64,000 nucleotides of DNA from Microbispora rosea (GCF_900156315.1 NZ_FTNI01000005.1:202167-266166), one strand, 5' to 3'; shown: positions 1 to 8,978, numbered from the stretch's first letter. A program made the numbers and translations. Notes: generated by a model not told the origin, from the letters alone.

Positions 1-41
1 CCGGCATAACCGGCGCCGAGGACGACGATGCGGTGCTTCAT
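1..41 (-). CDS. FAD/NAD(P)-binding oxidoreductase, N-terminal fragment (runs off left edge)
   Basis: Only the first 13 codons are inside the window. They read MKHRIVVLGAGYAG-like, a beta strand followed by the GxGxxG dinucleotide-binding turn that opens FAD-dependent pyridine nucleotide-disulfide oxidoreductases and type II NADH dehydrogenases. The ATG lies at 41-39 on the minus strand. Nothing more can be said about substrate. The 105 bases between it and the next gene hold its promoter region; no clear motif was seen there. Confidence 0.6.
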   Translation of the reverse strand, partial: MKHRIVVLGAGYA

Positions 42-146
42 GTGATGCTCCTGTCGGTTCGCCTGCTTCCGGGGAATTGAGCGGAGCAGCGCCTCGATTG
101 CTGACAGGAACTTCCATGTGGCCTGGGTCACACAGCGGCGGCAGCG

Positions 147-992
147 TCACCCGGGCCGGAGGACGGTGTCCGCTATGGCGAGGCCCGCCTGGCGGATCGC
201 CTCGACCAGGCCGTGCTCGCGGCCCGCGGGTCCGTGCGCGAGCACGGCGTAGCCCTCCCACCGCGCCCCTACCATGACGCCCACGTCGGCCCGCGTCCCG
301 GCGTCCGTGCCGGTCTTGTTCGCCACCCAGACCCCCGCGGCGTACGGCAGGACCGCCGGCGGGTCGCGGTCCTCCGGCTCGTGCGGGAGCAGCGCGGGCA
401 CCAGCGCGCGGTCGGTGTTGTGCGCCATCCAGCCGAGCAGCAGCCGCTGCCACGGCTCGCGGCCGTACGTCAGCGACCGCATGAGGCCCGCCAGCTCGCG
501 CGCCGTCCCGGTGGCGAAGGAGGGCGGGTGCTCGGGGAGCCGGGGCTCGCGGATCTTGTCGTGGATCCGGGTCCTGGTCAGCCCGAGCGCGGCGGCGGCC
601 GCGTCCACCCGCCCGAGCCCGAGCCGCCGCAGCAGCGCGTTGGTCGCGGTGTTGTCGCTGACGGCGGCGGTGAACAGCGCGAGGTCGCCGGTCGTCCAAT
701 CGCGGGCCGACAGGCCGGTCAGCAGGCCCGACCCGCCCGCGTAGTCCTCGTCGAGCAGCGTCACGCGCTCGTCCGGGTCCACGACGCCCGCCGCCACGTC
801 CTGCGCGAGCGCCGCGAGCAGCAGCACCTTGCCGGTGCTGGCGAGCGGCAGCACCACGTCCTCGTTCAAGCCGAGCAGCCCGGGAACGCAGACGGCCAGC
901 GTGCCCGGGCAGGCGGCCGCCACCTCCTCCAGCGCGCGGGAGTCCGTCGCGCGAGAGTCCGTCCCGCCTACGCCGGTGACCTCTCCGTTCAT
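147..992 (-). CDS. Class A beta-lactamase-like serine hydrolase, cytoplasmic
   Basis: The predicted 281-residue protein carries the penicillin-recognising serine hydrolase motifs in order: SxxK (S52-T-G-K55), SDN (112-114) and KTG (226-228). Between them E149-P-R-L-P resembles the omega-loop E-x-x-L-N of class A beta-lactamases, so the general-base Glu is probably kept while the Asn is Pro. No signal peptide or membrane segment is visible, which is unusual for a true beta-lactamase. An upstream in-frame start would add 26 residues; the ATG at 992 was chosen because the homologous part begins after it. It starts 13 bases after the D-aminoacylase stop, so it is probably the last gene of the ABC/deacylase operon. 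An amidase or esterase role on an imported compound is as likely as antibiotic resistance. Confidence 0.82.
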   Translation of the reverse strand: MNGEVTGVGGTDSRATDSRALEEVAAACPGTLAVCVPGLLGLNEDVVLPLASTGKVLLLAALAQDVAAGVVDPDERVTLLDEDYAGGSGLLTGLSARDWTTGDLALFTAAVSDNTATNALLRRLGLGRVDAAAAALGLTRTRIHDKIREPRLPEHPPSFATGTARELAGLMRSLTYGREPWQRLLLGWMAHNTDRALVPALLPHEPEDRDPPAVLPYAAGVWVANKTGTDAGTRADVGVMVGARWEGYAVLAHGPAGREHGLVEAIRQAGLAIADTVLRPG

Positions 993-1005
993 CACGTCGT
1001 CTCTC

Positions 1006-2631
1006 TCACAGGGCCAGCACCTTTCCCGGCCGGGCGCCGGTCTCCTCGCCGTCGCGCACCACGACCACACCGCCCGCGACGACCGCGCCGATCCCGGCGG
1101 GCGGCAGCAGCGGCTCGGTGAACGTCGCCCGGTCGGCCACCGTCGCGGGGTCGAAGACCACCAGGTCGGCGTGCGCGCCGTCGCGGATCACGCCGCGCCC
1201 GGTCAGCCCGAAGCGCGCCGCGGCCATCCCGGTCATCTTGTGCACCGCCTCCTCCAGCCGCAGCAGCCCCAGCTCCCGGACGTATCGGCCGAGCACCCGC
1301 GGGAACGTCCCGGCCCAGCGCGGATGCGGACGCCCGCCCGGCTTCGGCACGCCGTCGGAGCCGATCATCGCGTACGGCGCGGCCAGCACCCGCCGCACGT
1401 CCTCCTCGACCATCGAGTGACTGATGATCGTCACCTCGCCGGCCTCGGCCACCAGCAGATCGGCGGCCACGTCGAGGGGGTCGGCGCCCGCCGAGGCCGC
1501 GAGTTCGGCGATGGTCCTGCCCTCGGTCTGCGGGTGGCGGGGCGCGCACGCGACCGAGATCCGGTCCCAGCCACCGTTGCCGACCGTGTTCTCCCAGCCG
1601 GGCACGCCCTCCGCGATGGAGCGGCGCATCCGGTCGCGCTGCGCGGGGTCGCCGAGCCGAGCGGTCAGCGCCGCCAGGCCGCCGTCGTTCGCCCAGGGCG
1701 GCAGCATGGCCGCCAGCACCGTGCTGCCCGCCGTGTAGGGGTAGACGTCGCAGGTGACGTCCATGCCCTCGGCGCGCAGCGCGGCGATGCGCGGCAGCGT
1801 GCGCTCGGTGCGGCCCCAGGCGTAGCGGCCCGCGGTCTTGTGATGCGAGACGTGCAGCGCCGCGCCGCTGCGCCGGGAGATCTCGATCGCCTCCTCCAGC
1901 GCCTCCTCGACGCGCGACATCTCGTCCCGCAGGTGGGTGACGTACGGCTTGCCGTGCCGGGCGGCCACAGCCGCCAACGCCACCACCTCGTCGGTGCCCG
2001 CGTACGAGCCCGGGGTGTAGATCAGGCCGGTGGACAGCCCGGCCGCGCCCTGCGCCAGGGAGGCGTCGAGCAGCGCGCACATCGTGCGCAGCTCGTCGGG
2101 CCGGGCGGGCCGGTCGACGGGCCCGAGCACGCCCGCCCGGAGCGTGCCGTGGCCGACGAGTGAGGCCAGGTGGTTGGCCCGGGGCACTCCGGCGTGCGCG
2201 GCGGCGAAGCCCGCGAAGTCGGCGTACGCGCCGACGTCGCCGCCGAAGGTGATCCGCGTCTCGGCCCGCATGGCGGGCAACCGCTCCGGCAGCGCGGGGA
2301 AGAGGCTGGACCCGCAGTTGCCGCAGATCTCGGTGGTCACGCCCTGCAGCACCGACGCCCGCACCAGCGTCGAGCCGCCGCCGGACGCGCCGAGCAGCGT
2401 GACGCCGTCGGAGTGCGTGTGCACGTCGACGAATCCGGGGGCGACCACGCGTCCGCGCGCTTCGATCACCTCGGCCGCGCCCGTACGCGGCGCCTCACCC
2501 GGAGGCAGCACGGTCAGCCGCCCGGCGGCGACCCCGACGTCGGCGGGCCTGCCAGGGCGGCCGGTGCCGTCCACCAGCAGGCCGCCCCGGATCAGCAGGT
2601 CGAAACCGCTGGGCAGATCGAGACCGCTCAC
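1006..2631 (-). CDS. N-acyl-D-amino-acid deacylase (D-aminoacylase), amidohydrolase family
   Basis: The 541-residue protein matches D-aminoacylases, metal-dependent amidohydrolases that release D-amino acids from N-acyl derivatives. Visible motifs: the entry strand [11 protein letters not shown] with H71 and H73, the metal-binding Cys in EICGNCG (C103), [29 protein letters not shown], and the C-terminal SDG with [13 protein letters not shown]. Length fits the family (about 480-550). The GTG start overlaps the stop of the upstream ATPase gene as GTGA, indicating translational coupling. The operon context suggests the N-acyl-D-amino acid or D-peptide is imported by the ABC system and then hydrolysed in the cytoplasm. 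The substrate side chain cannot be told; a dihydropyrimidinase-like role is less likely. Confidence 0.9.
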   Translation of the reverse strand: MSGLDLPSGFDLLIRGGLLVDGTGRPGRPADVGVAAGRLTVLPPGEAPRTGAAEVIEARGRVVAPGFVDVHTHSDGVTLLGASGGGSTLVRASVLQGVTTEICGNCGSSLFPALPERLPAMRAETRITFGGDVGAYADFAGFAAAHAGVPRANHLASLVGHGTLRAGVLGPVDRPARPDELRTMCALLDASLAQGAAGLSTGLIYTPGSYAGTDEVVALAAVAARHGKPYVTHLRDEMSRVEEALEEAIEISRRSGAALHVSHHKTAGRYAWGRTERTLPRIAALRAEGMDVTCDVYPYTAGSTVLAAMLPPWANDGGLAALTARLGDPAQRDRMRRSIAEGVPGWENTVGNGGWDRISVACAPRHPQTEGRTIAELAASAGADPLDVAADLLVAEAGEVTIISHSMVEEDVRRVLAAPYAMIGSDGVPKPGGRPHPRWAGTFPRVLGRYVRELGLLRLEEAVHKMTGMAAARFGLTGRGVIRDGAHADLVVFDPATVADRATFTEPLLPPAGIGAVVAGGVVVVRDGEETGARPGKVLAL

Positions 2632-3401
2632 TGGACCTGCCCGAGGAAGGCGCGCAGCCGCTCGTGGCGGGGCGCGGCGAGCACCTCGCGCGGGTCGCCG
2701 CGCTCGACGATGACGCCGTCGTCCATGAACACGAGCTGGTCGCCGACCTCCCGGGCGAAGTTCATCTCGTGGGTGACGACCATCATGGTCATGCCGGTCG
2801 CCGCGAGGTCCCGCATGACGGCCAGCACCTCCTGCACGAGCTCGGGGTCGAGCGCGCTGGTCGGCTCGTCGAACAGCATCAGGCTGGGCCGCATGGCCAG
2901 GCTGCGGGCGATGGCCACCCGCTGCTGCTGGCCGCCGGACAGCTGGGCCGGGTAGTGGTGCCCCCGGTCGGCCAGGCCGACCCGATCGAGCAGCTCCTGC
3001 GCCTGCCGCCTGGCCTGGGCGGCGGACGTGCCGAGCACGGTGACCGGCCCCTCCATCACGTTCTCGATCGCGGTGCGGTGCGGGAACAGGTGGAAGCGCT
3101 GAAACACCATGCCGATGCCGCGCCGCTGCCGGGACAGCTCGTGAGGGCGCAGCGCGTGCAGCCGGCCGTCGCGCTCGGCGTAGCCCATCAGCTCGCCGTT
3201 CACCCAGATCCGCCCCGAGTCGATGCTCTCCAGGCGGTTGACGCAGCGCAGCAGCGTCGACTTGCCCGACCCCGACGGGCCCACGACGCACACCACCTCT
3301 CCGGCGGGGACGTCGAGGTCGATGCCTTTGAGCACCTCGAGCGACCCGAAGCGCTTGCGGACGGAGCGAATGCGCACCATCGGCTGGTCAGGGGTGCTCA
3401 C
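2628..3401 (-). CDS. Polar amino acid ABC transporter, ATP-binding protein
   Basis: The 257-residue nucleotide-binding subunit has Walker A (GPSGSGKST), the Q-loop ([12 protein letters not shown]), the signature [16 protein letters not shown], Walker B ([13 protein letters not shown]) and the switch His (VVTHEM). The sequence is of the GlnQ/HisP class that powers import of polar amino acids and derivatives. The GTG start overlaps the permease stop by GTGA, and its own stop overlaps the D-aminoacylase start in the same way. It acts on the cytoplasmic face with the permease encoded just upstream. Confidence 0.95.
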   Translation of the reverse strand: MSTPDQPMVRIRSVRKRFGSLEVLKGIDLDVPAGEVVCVVGPSGSGKSTLLRCVNRLESIDSGRIWVNGELMGYAERDGRLHALRPHELSRQRRGIGMVFQRFHLFPHRTAIENVMEGPVTVLGTSAAQARRQAQELLDRVGLADRGHHYPAQLSGGQQQRVAIARSLAMRPSLMLFDEPTSALDPELVQEVLAVMRDLAATGMTMMVVTHEMNFAREVGDQLVFMDDGVIVERGDPREVLAAPRHERLRAFLGQVQ

Positions 3402-4345
3402 GACGGCTCCTCGGGTGACAGGGGGGCCTTGGACGGCAGCGGCTCCTTGGACGGCAGCGGCGACAGGTTGCGGCGCACCCGGGAGGACAGCCGCACATGG
3501 CCGCGTTCGAACCGCTTCTCGACGAAGTGCTGGCCGACGCTGGCGATCGTGGTGAGGACGAGATACCAGATCGAGGCGACCACGAGCATCGCGATGACCT
3601 CGAAGTTGCCGAGGTAGATGCGCTGCGCGACGGTGAGCAGCTCGGCCCCGGCGATCACGGAGACCATCGAGGTGGTCTTCAGCATCGAGATGAACTGGTT
3701 GCCGGTCGGCGGAATGATCACGCGCATGGCCTGCGGCAGCACCACCCGGCGCAGCACCTGCCGGTGCGACATGCCGAGCGACTCGGCCGCCTCCCGCTGG
3801 CCCGGGTCGACCGAGCGGATGCCCGCGCGGACGATCTCCGCCATGTACGCGCCCTCGTTGATGGCCAGGCCGAGCAGCGCGGCGGTGAACGGCGTGATGA
3901 CCGCGTTCGCCTGCCACTCGATCAGCTTGGGCCCGCCGAACGGCACGCCGATCGCGAAGGTGGGGAAGACCAGCCCGATGTTGAACCAGAAGATGAGCTG
4001 CACCAGCAGCGGCGTGCCGCGGAAGAACCACGTGTAGAGGGCGGAGGTGCCGCGCAGCACGGGGTTGTCCGACAGCTGCATGACGGCGGCGAGCACGCCC
4101 AGGGCCAGGCCGATGGCCATGGACAGCACGGTGAGCTGGATCGTGACCCACAGACCGCCGAGGATCCTGCCGTCGGCCAGGTAGGCGACGATGACGTCCC
4201 AGTGCAGGTTCTCGTTGACGATGATCGTGTAGGCCAGCCAGACGAGGAAGAGGAGGGCGACGGCCGCGCCCAGCCACCGGCCGGGCCGCACGGGACGCAC
4301 GGCCTCGATCGGCAGCTCGACGCCGGCCGTCCTTTCCGGCGTCAC
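3398..4345 (-). CDS. Polar amino acid ABC transporter, permease
   Basis: The 315-residue membrane protein belongs to the HisM/GlnP permease class. It has an N-terminal membrane segment near residues 20-40, further hydrophobic helices, and the cytoplasmic EAA loop [22 protein letters not shown] that contacts the ATPase. The start is GTG, inside a GTGA overlap with the binding-protein stop. A short Pro/Ser/Lys-rich tail ([13 protein letters not shown]) follows the last helix. Only one permease gene is present, so the channel is probably a homodimer. Confidence 0.93.
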   Translation of the reverse strand: MTPERTAGVELPIEAVRPVRPGRWLGAAVALLFLVWLAYTIIVNENLHWDVIVAYLADGRILGGLWVTIQLTVLSMAIGLALGVLAAVMQLSDNPVLRGTSALYTWFFRGTPLLVQLIFWFNIGLVFPTFAIGVPFGGPKLIEWQANAVITPFTAALLGLAINEGAYMAEIVRAGIRSVDPGQREAAESLGMSHRQVLRRVVLPQAMRVIIPPTGNQFISMLKTTSMVSVIAGAELLTVAQRIYLGNFEVIAMLVVASIWYLVLTTIASVGQHFVEKRFERGHVRLSSRVRRNLSPLPSKEPLPSKAPLSPEEPS

Positions 4346-5226
4346 TTCCACGGCTGGGTGTTGACCAGCACGCCGTCGACGGCGTTGGCCGTCACGCCGT
4401 ACTCGTCCAGCACGGACGTGTAGCCGCCGTCGGCCTGGAGCTCCTCCATCGCCTTGGCGACCGCGTCGCGCAGCGCCGTCTTGCGCTTGTCGATCGCGAT
4501 GCCCCACGGGCCGGCCTCGTACTGCTCGGGCAGCACGTCGTACTTGCCGGTGTCCTTGGCGTACATGACGGCGACGGGGTAGTCCACGATCGTGGCCACC
4601 GCGCGCCCGGAGTCGATCGAGAGCAGGCCGGTGGGCGCGTCCTCGCTCTGCATGATCTTCATCTTCGTGGCGCACTTGTCGTTCTGCTTCTCGCCGATGG
4701 CGAGGTTGGAGCTGCCCTTGGCCAGCACCACCGTGCGTCCGCACAGGTCATCGAGGTTCTTGATGCCGTCCGGGTTGCCCTTCTTCACCATGATGGCGCC
4801 GCCGGCGTTGAAGTAGTCGACGAAGTCGACCGCCGCGCGCCGCTCCTCGGTGTCGCTCATCGAGGACATCACGATGTCCCAGCGCCCGCCCTGGAGGCCG
4901 GGGATGAGCCCGTCGAAGGCCGCGTTGGTGATGGAGAACTTCAGCCCGAGCTTGGCCGCGATGGCGGCGCCGAGGTCGGGGTCGACACCGGTGAGCTCCT
5001 GGGTGCCCTTCTTGTACATCTCCATCGGCGGGTAGCCCTCCGACGTGGCGACCCGCAGCGTGCCCGTCTTGCGCACGTCCTCGGGAACCAGGTCCTTCGC
5101 GGTCTTGCCCGTCGTCGCCGCCGCGTTGTCGCCCGCGGCGGTCCCCGACGACGAACGCCCGCAGCCGCCGGCGAGCGCCGACACGACCAGCGCGCCGACT
5201 ATGGCCACATATAGGCGCTTTGTCAT
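4342..5226 (-). CDS. ABC transporter substrate-binding lipoprotein, family 3 (amino acid type)
   Basis: The 294-residue protein begins with a lipoprotein signal ([14 protein letters not shown], then LAGGC with the modified Cys at about residue 22). A Ser/Gly/Ala/Thr-rich linker follows, then the family 3 solute-binding fold with [15 protein letters not shown] and [14 protein letters not shown]. It should bind a polar amino acid or acyl amino acid outside the membrane. The ATG is preceded by AGGAGG five to six bases upstream, the strongest ribosome site of the operon. It is the first gene of the set SBP, permease, ATPase, deacylase, serine hydrolase, which argues for an acylated or D-configured ligand. 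Confidence 0.93.
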   Translation of the reverse strand: MTKRLYVAIVGALVVSALAGGCGRSSSGTAAGDNAAATTGKTAKDLVPEDVRKTGTLRVATSEGYPPMEMYKKGTQELTGVDPDLGAAIAAKLGLKFSITNAAFDGLIPGLQGGRWDIVMSSMSDTEERRAAVDFVDYFNAGGAIMVKKGNPDGIKNLDDLCGRTVVLAKGSSNLAIGEKQNDKCATKMKIMQSEDAPTGLLSIDSGRAVATIVDYPVAVMYAKDTGKYDVLPEQYEAGPWGIAIDKRKTALRDAVAKAMEELQADGGYTSVLDEYGVTANAVDGVLVNTQPWK

Positions 5227-5309
5227 GGAACCTCCTGTTTTGCGAACGATTGAGCTTATGCTGGCGACAGGAGGTAACGGCCGTAACAATCGTGAACGCT
5301 TGTGGTCCT

Positions 5310-5330
5310 CAGCATCGAAGTCTTCGATGC
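5310..5330. terminator. 21-base perfect palindrome, probable terminator of the pentapeptide gene
   Basis: Two 10-base arms (AGCATCGAAG and CTTCGATGCT) surround a single T. The element lies 9 bases after the stop of the minus-strand pentapeptide-repeat gene and 84 bases upstream of the ABC operon start. Position favours a terminator; an operator of the ABC operon is the alternative. Confidence 0.5.
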
Positions 5331-5339
5331 TCCCCGTCC

Positions 5340-6914
5340 TCAGCCTCCGAGTCCGTGCGCCGGGTGGGAGAAGGACGCCACGGGCCGTACGACCGCGACC
5401 CGGGCACGCTGGACGGCGGGCTTGCCCGGCGGGCGCGCCCCGGCGGCCCAGCACGCCGCGCCCGCGACGACGGCCGTCACCAGCGCGAGCCATCCGAGGG
5501 CCCGCCCCGCGCGCAGGCCGTACCCGCAGGCGAGCCAGTAGAGGGACAGCAGCAGTCTCATCCGGCCGCGCGGGCTGCCCAGCCGCCGCATCTCCATGGC
5601 GCCGAACGCGAAGTCGGCCGCGACGCGCGCGTCGTCGACGCCCGGCCGCAGCCGCTCGTACAGAACCGCCAGGCGCGCCGGGTCGGGCGTGCGCTCGCCG
5701 GCCGGACCTGTGGCGGGCTCGTCCGCGCTCTGCGCCGCCCACCCCCGCCACAGGTGCTCGTCGGCGATGACCCTGCGGCGGCTCCACCACCGTACGGGCG
5801 GCCACCCCAGGCGCAGCCCGAGCCCGCCCGGAGGGGCGGCGAACACGCACTCCCGCAGGCTCAGGCCCTCGGGGCGGCGCAGCCCGCCGAGGCCGCACGC
5901 CCGCAGGTCCGCCCCGGTCAGCGTGAGCGCGTCCGCGTCGAGGCCGTCGAGCGAGGTCACGCGCAGCCGGCCGGAGCGCCGGGTGACGGCGGACAGCCCG
6001 GCGAGCGTGGCGTCGCGCAGGTCGACCTCGGCGTCGGACAGCCGTGCGGCGAGCCGCCCCAGGACGGCCGCCGCGCGAAGCACCACACGGCACCCGCCGG
6101 TGTCGATGTGCAGCGGCGCGCAGGCCCGTACGCCCGCGAGTGACAGGCGCCGCACGATCCGCATCGGGCCGAGGTAGGCCGCCCCCTCGAAGCGGGCGCC
6201 CTGGAACTCGGCGCTCGCCCCGCAGTCCGAGCCGCGGAAGGAGACGGCCCGGTGGAACCGGGCGCCGCGGAAGCCGGCGTCCCCGTGGAAGACGGCCGCG
6301 TCGAACACGGCGAATCCGTGGAACTGCGCTTTCTGGAACGACGCTCTCTGGAACGACGCCTTCTGAAACGCCTTCTGGAGCGAGGCGGTCCCCGGGGCCG
6401 CGGCCGACGGGGCACCGAACCGCGCCGCGCCGAAGAGGGCGTCGCCGCGCACCGTGATGTGGTCGAACGCCGCATGGCCGCACACCCGTGCGTCGTGCAG
6501 GGAGAACTCGCGGTGGAACCGGGCCTCGCGGAAGGAGGCGTTGCGGAGGAATCGGGCGCCGTAGAACGAGGCGAGGCGGTCGAACCTGGCATTGTCGAAG
6601 GTCGCGTCACCGGCGAAGACGACCTCGCCGAAGCGGGCCGGGCCGGTGAAGACCGCGCGGTCGAACCTCGCCCTGCCGGCCCGGCGCTCCACCCCGTCGA
6701 GGACCCGAGCGAGCAAATCCTCCGACAGGAGGGTGCCGCGCAGATCGAGGGCCTGGCCGGGCGTCAGGGCTCGCAGGAACCTGCCCGCCTCGCCCGGCGA
6801 GAGGTGCGCCAGGCACCTGCCGTACGGCTCGTGGGCGACGCCGAGGCACTCGGGCACGGCGTCGCACGTTCTCCAGACCACGTCGAGCGGAGCGATCCGC
6901 GCCGGGGGTGTCAT
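5340..6914 (-). CDS. Pentapeptide repeat-containing membrane protein
   Basis: The 524-residue protein has a short Cys-containing N-terminal region, then a long run of five-residue repeats centred on Phe or Leu (ARFDR, AVFTG, ARFGE, ATFDN, ASFYG, ARFLR and so on) from about residue 82 to 270. These form a right-handed quadrilateral beta-helix. The C-terminal third has a helical segment with YERLRPGVDDARVAADF and EMRRL, then hydrophobic helices between about 450 and 495, so the helix is probably anchored to the membrane on the cytoplasmic side. A cluster KAFQKASFQRASFQKAQF marks an internal repeat expansion. The function of this actinobacterial architecture is unknown. Confidence 0.85.
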   Translation of the reverse strand: MTPPARIAPLDVVWRTCDAVPECLGVAHEPYGRCLAHLSPGEAGRFLRALTPGQALDLRGTLLSEDLLARVLDGVERRAGRARFDRAVFTGPARFGEVVFAGDATFDNARFDRLASFYGARFLRNASFREARFHREFSLHDARVCGHAAFDHITVRGDALFGAARFGAPSAAAPGTASLQKAFQKASFQRASFQKAQFHGFAVFDAAVFHGDAGFRGARFHRAVSFRGSDCGASAEFQGARFEGAAYLGPMRIVRRLSLAGVRACAPLHIDTGGCRVVLRAAAVLGRLAARLSDAEVDLRDATLAGLSAVTRRSGRLRVTSLDGLDADALTLTGADLRACGLGGLRRPEGLSLRECVFAAPPGGLGLRLGWPPVRWWSRRRVIADEHLWRGWAAQSADEPATGPAGERTPDPARLAVLYERLRPGVDDARVAADFAFGAMEMRRLGSPRGRMRLLLSLYWLACGYGLRAGRALGWLALVTAVVAGAACWAAGARPPGKPAVQRARVAVVRPVASFSHPAHGLGG

Positions 6915-7015
6915 GGCAACGTCATACCCGATGTCCTGTCTAGAGATGTTAAAGCGTGATGGATAGGTAACAGTGTGTATCCGTCAGGGAACCGCCGCCG
7001 CGCGGTGCGCCGGCC

Positions 7016-7040
7016 GTTTGCCCTGGACGGGCAGGGGTAA
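7016..7040 (+). promoter_or_regulatory. SigB-type stress promoter of the SDR gene
   Basis: GTTT (7016-7019), 15 bases, then GGGTAA (7035-7040) matches the actinobacterial SigB-class consensus GTTT-N14-16-GGGTA(T/C/A). The ATG follows only 9 bases after the -10 box, so the transcript would have almost no leader. Confidence 0.6.
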
Positions 7041-7049
7041 CCGACGTGC

Positions 7050-7913
7050 ATGTCTGAGCAGCCGAACTCCACACCGCCACCGCAGACGCAGCCGTACCCC
7101 GGCCGGACCGGCGAGATGACGCCCGAGCCCAGGGACGAGATGCGCGACTACACCGGACGCGACCTGCTGGCGGGCAAGCGCGCACTCGTCACCGGCGGCG
7201 ACTCCGGCATCGGACGGGCCGTGGCCGTGGCGTTCGCCAAGGAGGGGGCCGACGTCGCGATCGCGTACCTGACCGAGCACGACGACGCCGAGCACACCAG
7301 GAAGCTGGTGGAGCAGGAGGGCCGCCGCTGTGTGGTCATCCCGGGCGACCTCGCCGATCCCCGCCACTGCGAGGAGGTCGTGGAACGCACGGTCCGCGAG
7401 CTCGGCGGGATCGACGTGCTCGTGAACAACGTGGCCACGCAGTCGCCGGTGCAGTCACTGGAAGAGCTGCCGGACGAGCAGTGGGAGCGCACCTTCGCGG
7501 TCAACATCCACAGCTACTTCCGGGTGACCAAGGCCGCGCTGCGGCACATGGCCGAGGGCGGCTCGATCGTCAACACCTCGTCGATCAACGGGCTGCGCGG
7601 CAACAAGACCCTGATCGACTACTCCGCCACCAAGGGCGCGATCAACGCGTTCACCTACTCCATGGCGCAGGTGCTGGTCGAGCGGGGGATAAGGATCAAC
7701 GCCGTGGCCCCGGGCCCGGTCTGGACGCCGCTCATCCCGTCGACGTTCCCCGCGGAGAAGGTGGAGAAGTTCGGCCGGCAGGCGCCGATGGGCCGGCCGG
7801 CCGACCCGGACGAGATCGCTCCCTCGTATGTGTTCTTCGCCGCCAACCGGCTGTCGTCTTACTACACGGGCGAGGTCCTCGCCCCGATCGGCGGCGAGAC
7901 GCTGCCCGGATGA
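7050..7913 (+). CDS. SDR family oxidoreductase, general-stress (YghA/GSP39-like) type
   Basis: The 287-residue protein has a Pro/Gln-rich N-terminal extension (about 40 residues) typical of the YghA/GSP39 branch, then a classical Rossmann SDR: TGGDSGIG (48-55), NNVA (126-129), catalytic Ser at 177/178 and Y191-SAT-K195, followed by PGPVWT. It probably reduces an aldehyde or oxidises an alcohol with NAD(P)(H); the substrate is unknown. The promoter just upstream is a good SigB-class match, consistent with the general-stress role of relatives in Bacillus. A convergent terminator follows at 8096-8123. Confidence 0.9.
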   Translation: MSEQPNSTPPPQTQPYPGRTGEMTPEPRDEMRDYTGRDLLAGKRALVTGGDSGIGRAVAVAFAKEGADVAIAYLTEHDDAEHTRKLVEQEGRRCVVIPGDLADPRHCEEVVERTVRELGGIDVLVNNVATQSPVQSLEELPDEQWERTFAVNIHSYFRVTKAALRHMAEGGSIVNTSSINGLRGNKTLIDYSATKGAINAFTYSMAQVLVERGIRINAVAPGPVWTPLIPSTFPAEKVEKFGRQAPMGRPADPDEIAPSYVFFAANRLSSYYTGEVLAPIGGETLPG

Positions 7914-8017
7914 GAGGGCGCCGGATGAGGGTGCCCGACGAGGGTGCCGGCCGACGTCCCGGGCCGACGCCCTGCCGCGACTGTGCCGGTGCGACGGAGC
8001 CGGGTCGACGGTCGTAA

Positions 8018-8095
8018 GCCGATCTCACAGGCCGATCTCACAGGCCGATCTCACAGGCCGATCTCACAGGCCGATCTCACAGGCCGATGTCATAA
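8018..8095 (+). repeat. 13-base tandem repeat array
   Basis: Five exact copies of the 13-base unit GCCGATCTCACAG run from 8018 to 8082, followed by a degenerate sixth copy. They lie in the non-coding gap between two convergent genes, next to a terminator hairpin. Recent slippage expansion is likely. Confidence 0.9.
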
Positions 8096-8123
8096 GGCCG
8101 CCCGAGGTCTTGCCCGGGCGGCC
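8096..8123. terminator. Bidirectional terminator between convergent genes
   Basis: Arms GGCCGCCCG and CGGGCGGCC (9 base pairs) flank a 10-base loop. A T-richer stretch (GGGTTTCTT) follows on the plus strand. The hairpin sits between the SDR gene and the convergent DUF3072 gene. Confidence 0.6.
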
Positions 8124-8143
8124 CTGGGTTTCTTCACCCGTTT

Positions 8144-8344
8144 TCACCTGTTCTCGTTCAGGCGGCGGCTCTGGTCCTGCAGCTCGTCGATCAGCTTGGA
8201 GGCCTCGGCCTTGCTGAGCCCTTCCGGAACGTCCCGCCCGGCCTCCCTCGCCAGCGTGCGCAGGTAGGACTCCTGCGGCGCGGTCATCGGCTCGTCCCCG
8301 GTCGCCCACTCCTCGGGGTCCTTCTCCACAGGTCCTCGGTCCAT
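8144..8344 (-). CDS. DUF3072 domain-containing small protein
   Basis: The 66-residue soluble protein matches DUF3072, recognisable from WATGDEPMTAPQESYLRTLA and LSKAEASKLIDEL. The family is small, actinobacterial or proteobacterial, helical and of unknown function. GGAGGAG lies 3 to 9 bases before the ATG. A SigB-like element (8375-8398) stands upstream. With the neighbouring SDR and membrane protein it seems to form a stress-induced block. Confidence 0.85.
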   Translation of the reverse strand: MDRGPVEKDPEEWATGDEPMTAPQESYLRTLAREAGRDVPEGLSKAEASKLIDELQDQSRRLNENR

Positions 8345-8374
8345 GACTCCTCCATTGTCGAACTGCCGTTCGCT

Positions 8375-8398
8375 CTACCCGCCGCCGCGGCCCGTAAC
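8375..8398 (-). promoter_or_regulatory. SigB-like promoter of the DUF3072 gene
   Basis: On the minus strand GTTA (one mismatch to GTTT), 14 bases, then GGGTAG. The -10 box is about 30 bases before the ATG of the DUF3072 gene. Confidence 0.45.
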
Positions 8399-8404
8399 CT
8401 GCGT

Positions 8405-8944
8405 TCACCGCGCCGCGGGGTGACGCATGTATCGGGCCCGGGTGAGCTCGGACTCGCTCGGTTCCTCCTGTCGCCGCCGCAGCAGCCGCGCGGCCAGCAC
8501 ACCGCCCGTGACGCATCCGGCGGTCAGTGCCGCCGCCGCGGCGAACGCCGCGCCGGCCCGGGTGGACGCAGGCTCAGGCCGTACGGCGCGGGCCCGCCAG
8601 GCGCGCAACCACATGGCCTCGGCGCCCGCGTCGAGCAGATAGGTGGGCCGGATTCGGCCAGTGGGCACGTAGGCCAGGTCGACGGCGAGCAGCGTCGCCG
8701 CCGTGGCCATGCCGAGACGGCGCGCGTGGTCGGCGCCGCCGGGAGTGGACGCGGCCCGGATCTGCGTCCATCCGATCCCCACGAGCAGACCGGCGACGGT
8801 GCGCTCCAGCCACCGGTCGGTCTTCGCGCCGAACACCTTCTCGAAGCTCGGCATGTGCAGCAGCGGCCACAGCCCGCCCGCGATGTTGAAGAGCCCATGG
8901 GCGCGGGCCAGGGCCGCCGCGCCCCTGTCGTCCTGGATGGTCAT
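8405..8944 (-). CDS. Hypothetical membrane protein
   Basis: The 179-residue protein begins MTIQDDRGAAALARAHG. It has hydrophobic stretches near residues 45-60, 75-95 and 140-160 and ends in an Arg/Glu-rich cytoplasmic tail (RRRQEEPSESELTRARYM). No catalytic motif is visible. It resembles the general class of small actinobacterial integral membrane proteins of unknown role. The start at 8944 was chosen over the longer in-frame extension, which is Pro/His-rich and looks non-coding. A SigB-like element lies just upstream, tying it to the neighbouring stress genes. Confidence 0.7.
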   Translation of the reverse strand: MTIQDDRGAAALARAHGLFNIAGGLWPLLHMPSFEKVFGAKTDRWLERTVAGLLVGIGWTQIRAASTPGGADHARRLGMATAATLLAVDLAYVPTGRIRPTYLLDAGAEAMWLRAWRARAVRPEPASTRAGAAFAAAAALTAGCVTGGVLAARLLRRRQEEPSESELTRARYMRHPAAR

Positions 8945-8953
8945 AGGCCGTCG

Positions 8954-8978
8954 ATGCCCGATGGAAAAACGGACAAAC
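8954..8978 (-). promoter_or_regulatory. SigB-like promoter of the membrane protein gene
   Basis: On the minus strand GTTT, 15 bases, GGGCAT (one mismatch to GGGTAT), ending 9 bases before the ATG at 8944, the same geometry as the promoter at 7016-7040. Confidence 0.45.

Noticed and set aside
77-277. 66-codon plus-strand frame at the left end
   Set aside because: Pro/Arg-rich, overlaps the serine hydrolase gene and has no ribosome site.
3292-4744. Longer upstream starts for the ATPase and permease genes
   Set aside because: The extensions read through the upstream gene in another frame. The GTGA overlaps fix the starts at 3401 and 4345.
8018-8095. Possible CRISPR array
   Set aside because: Units are 13 bases and directly adjacent with no spacers, and no cas genes are nearby.
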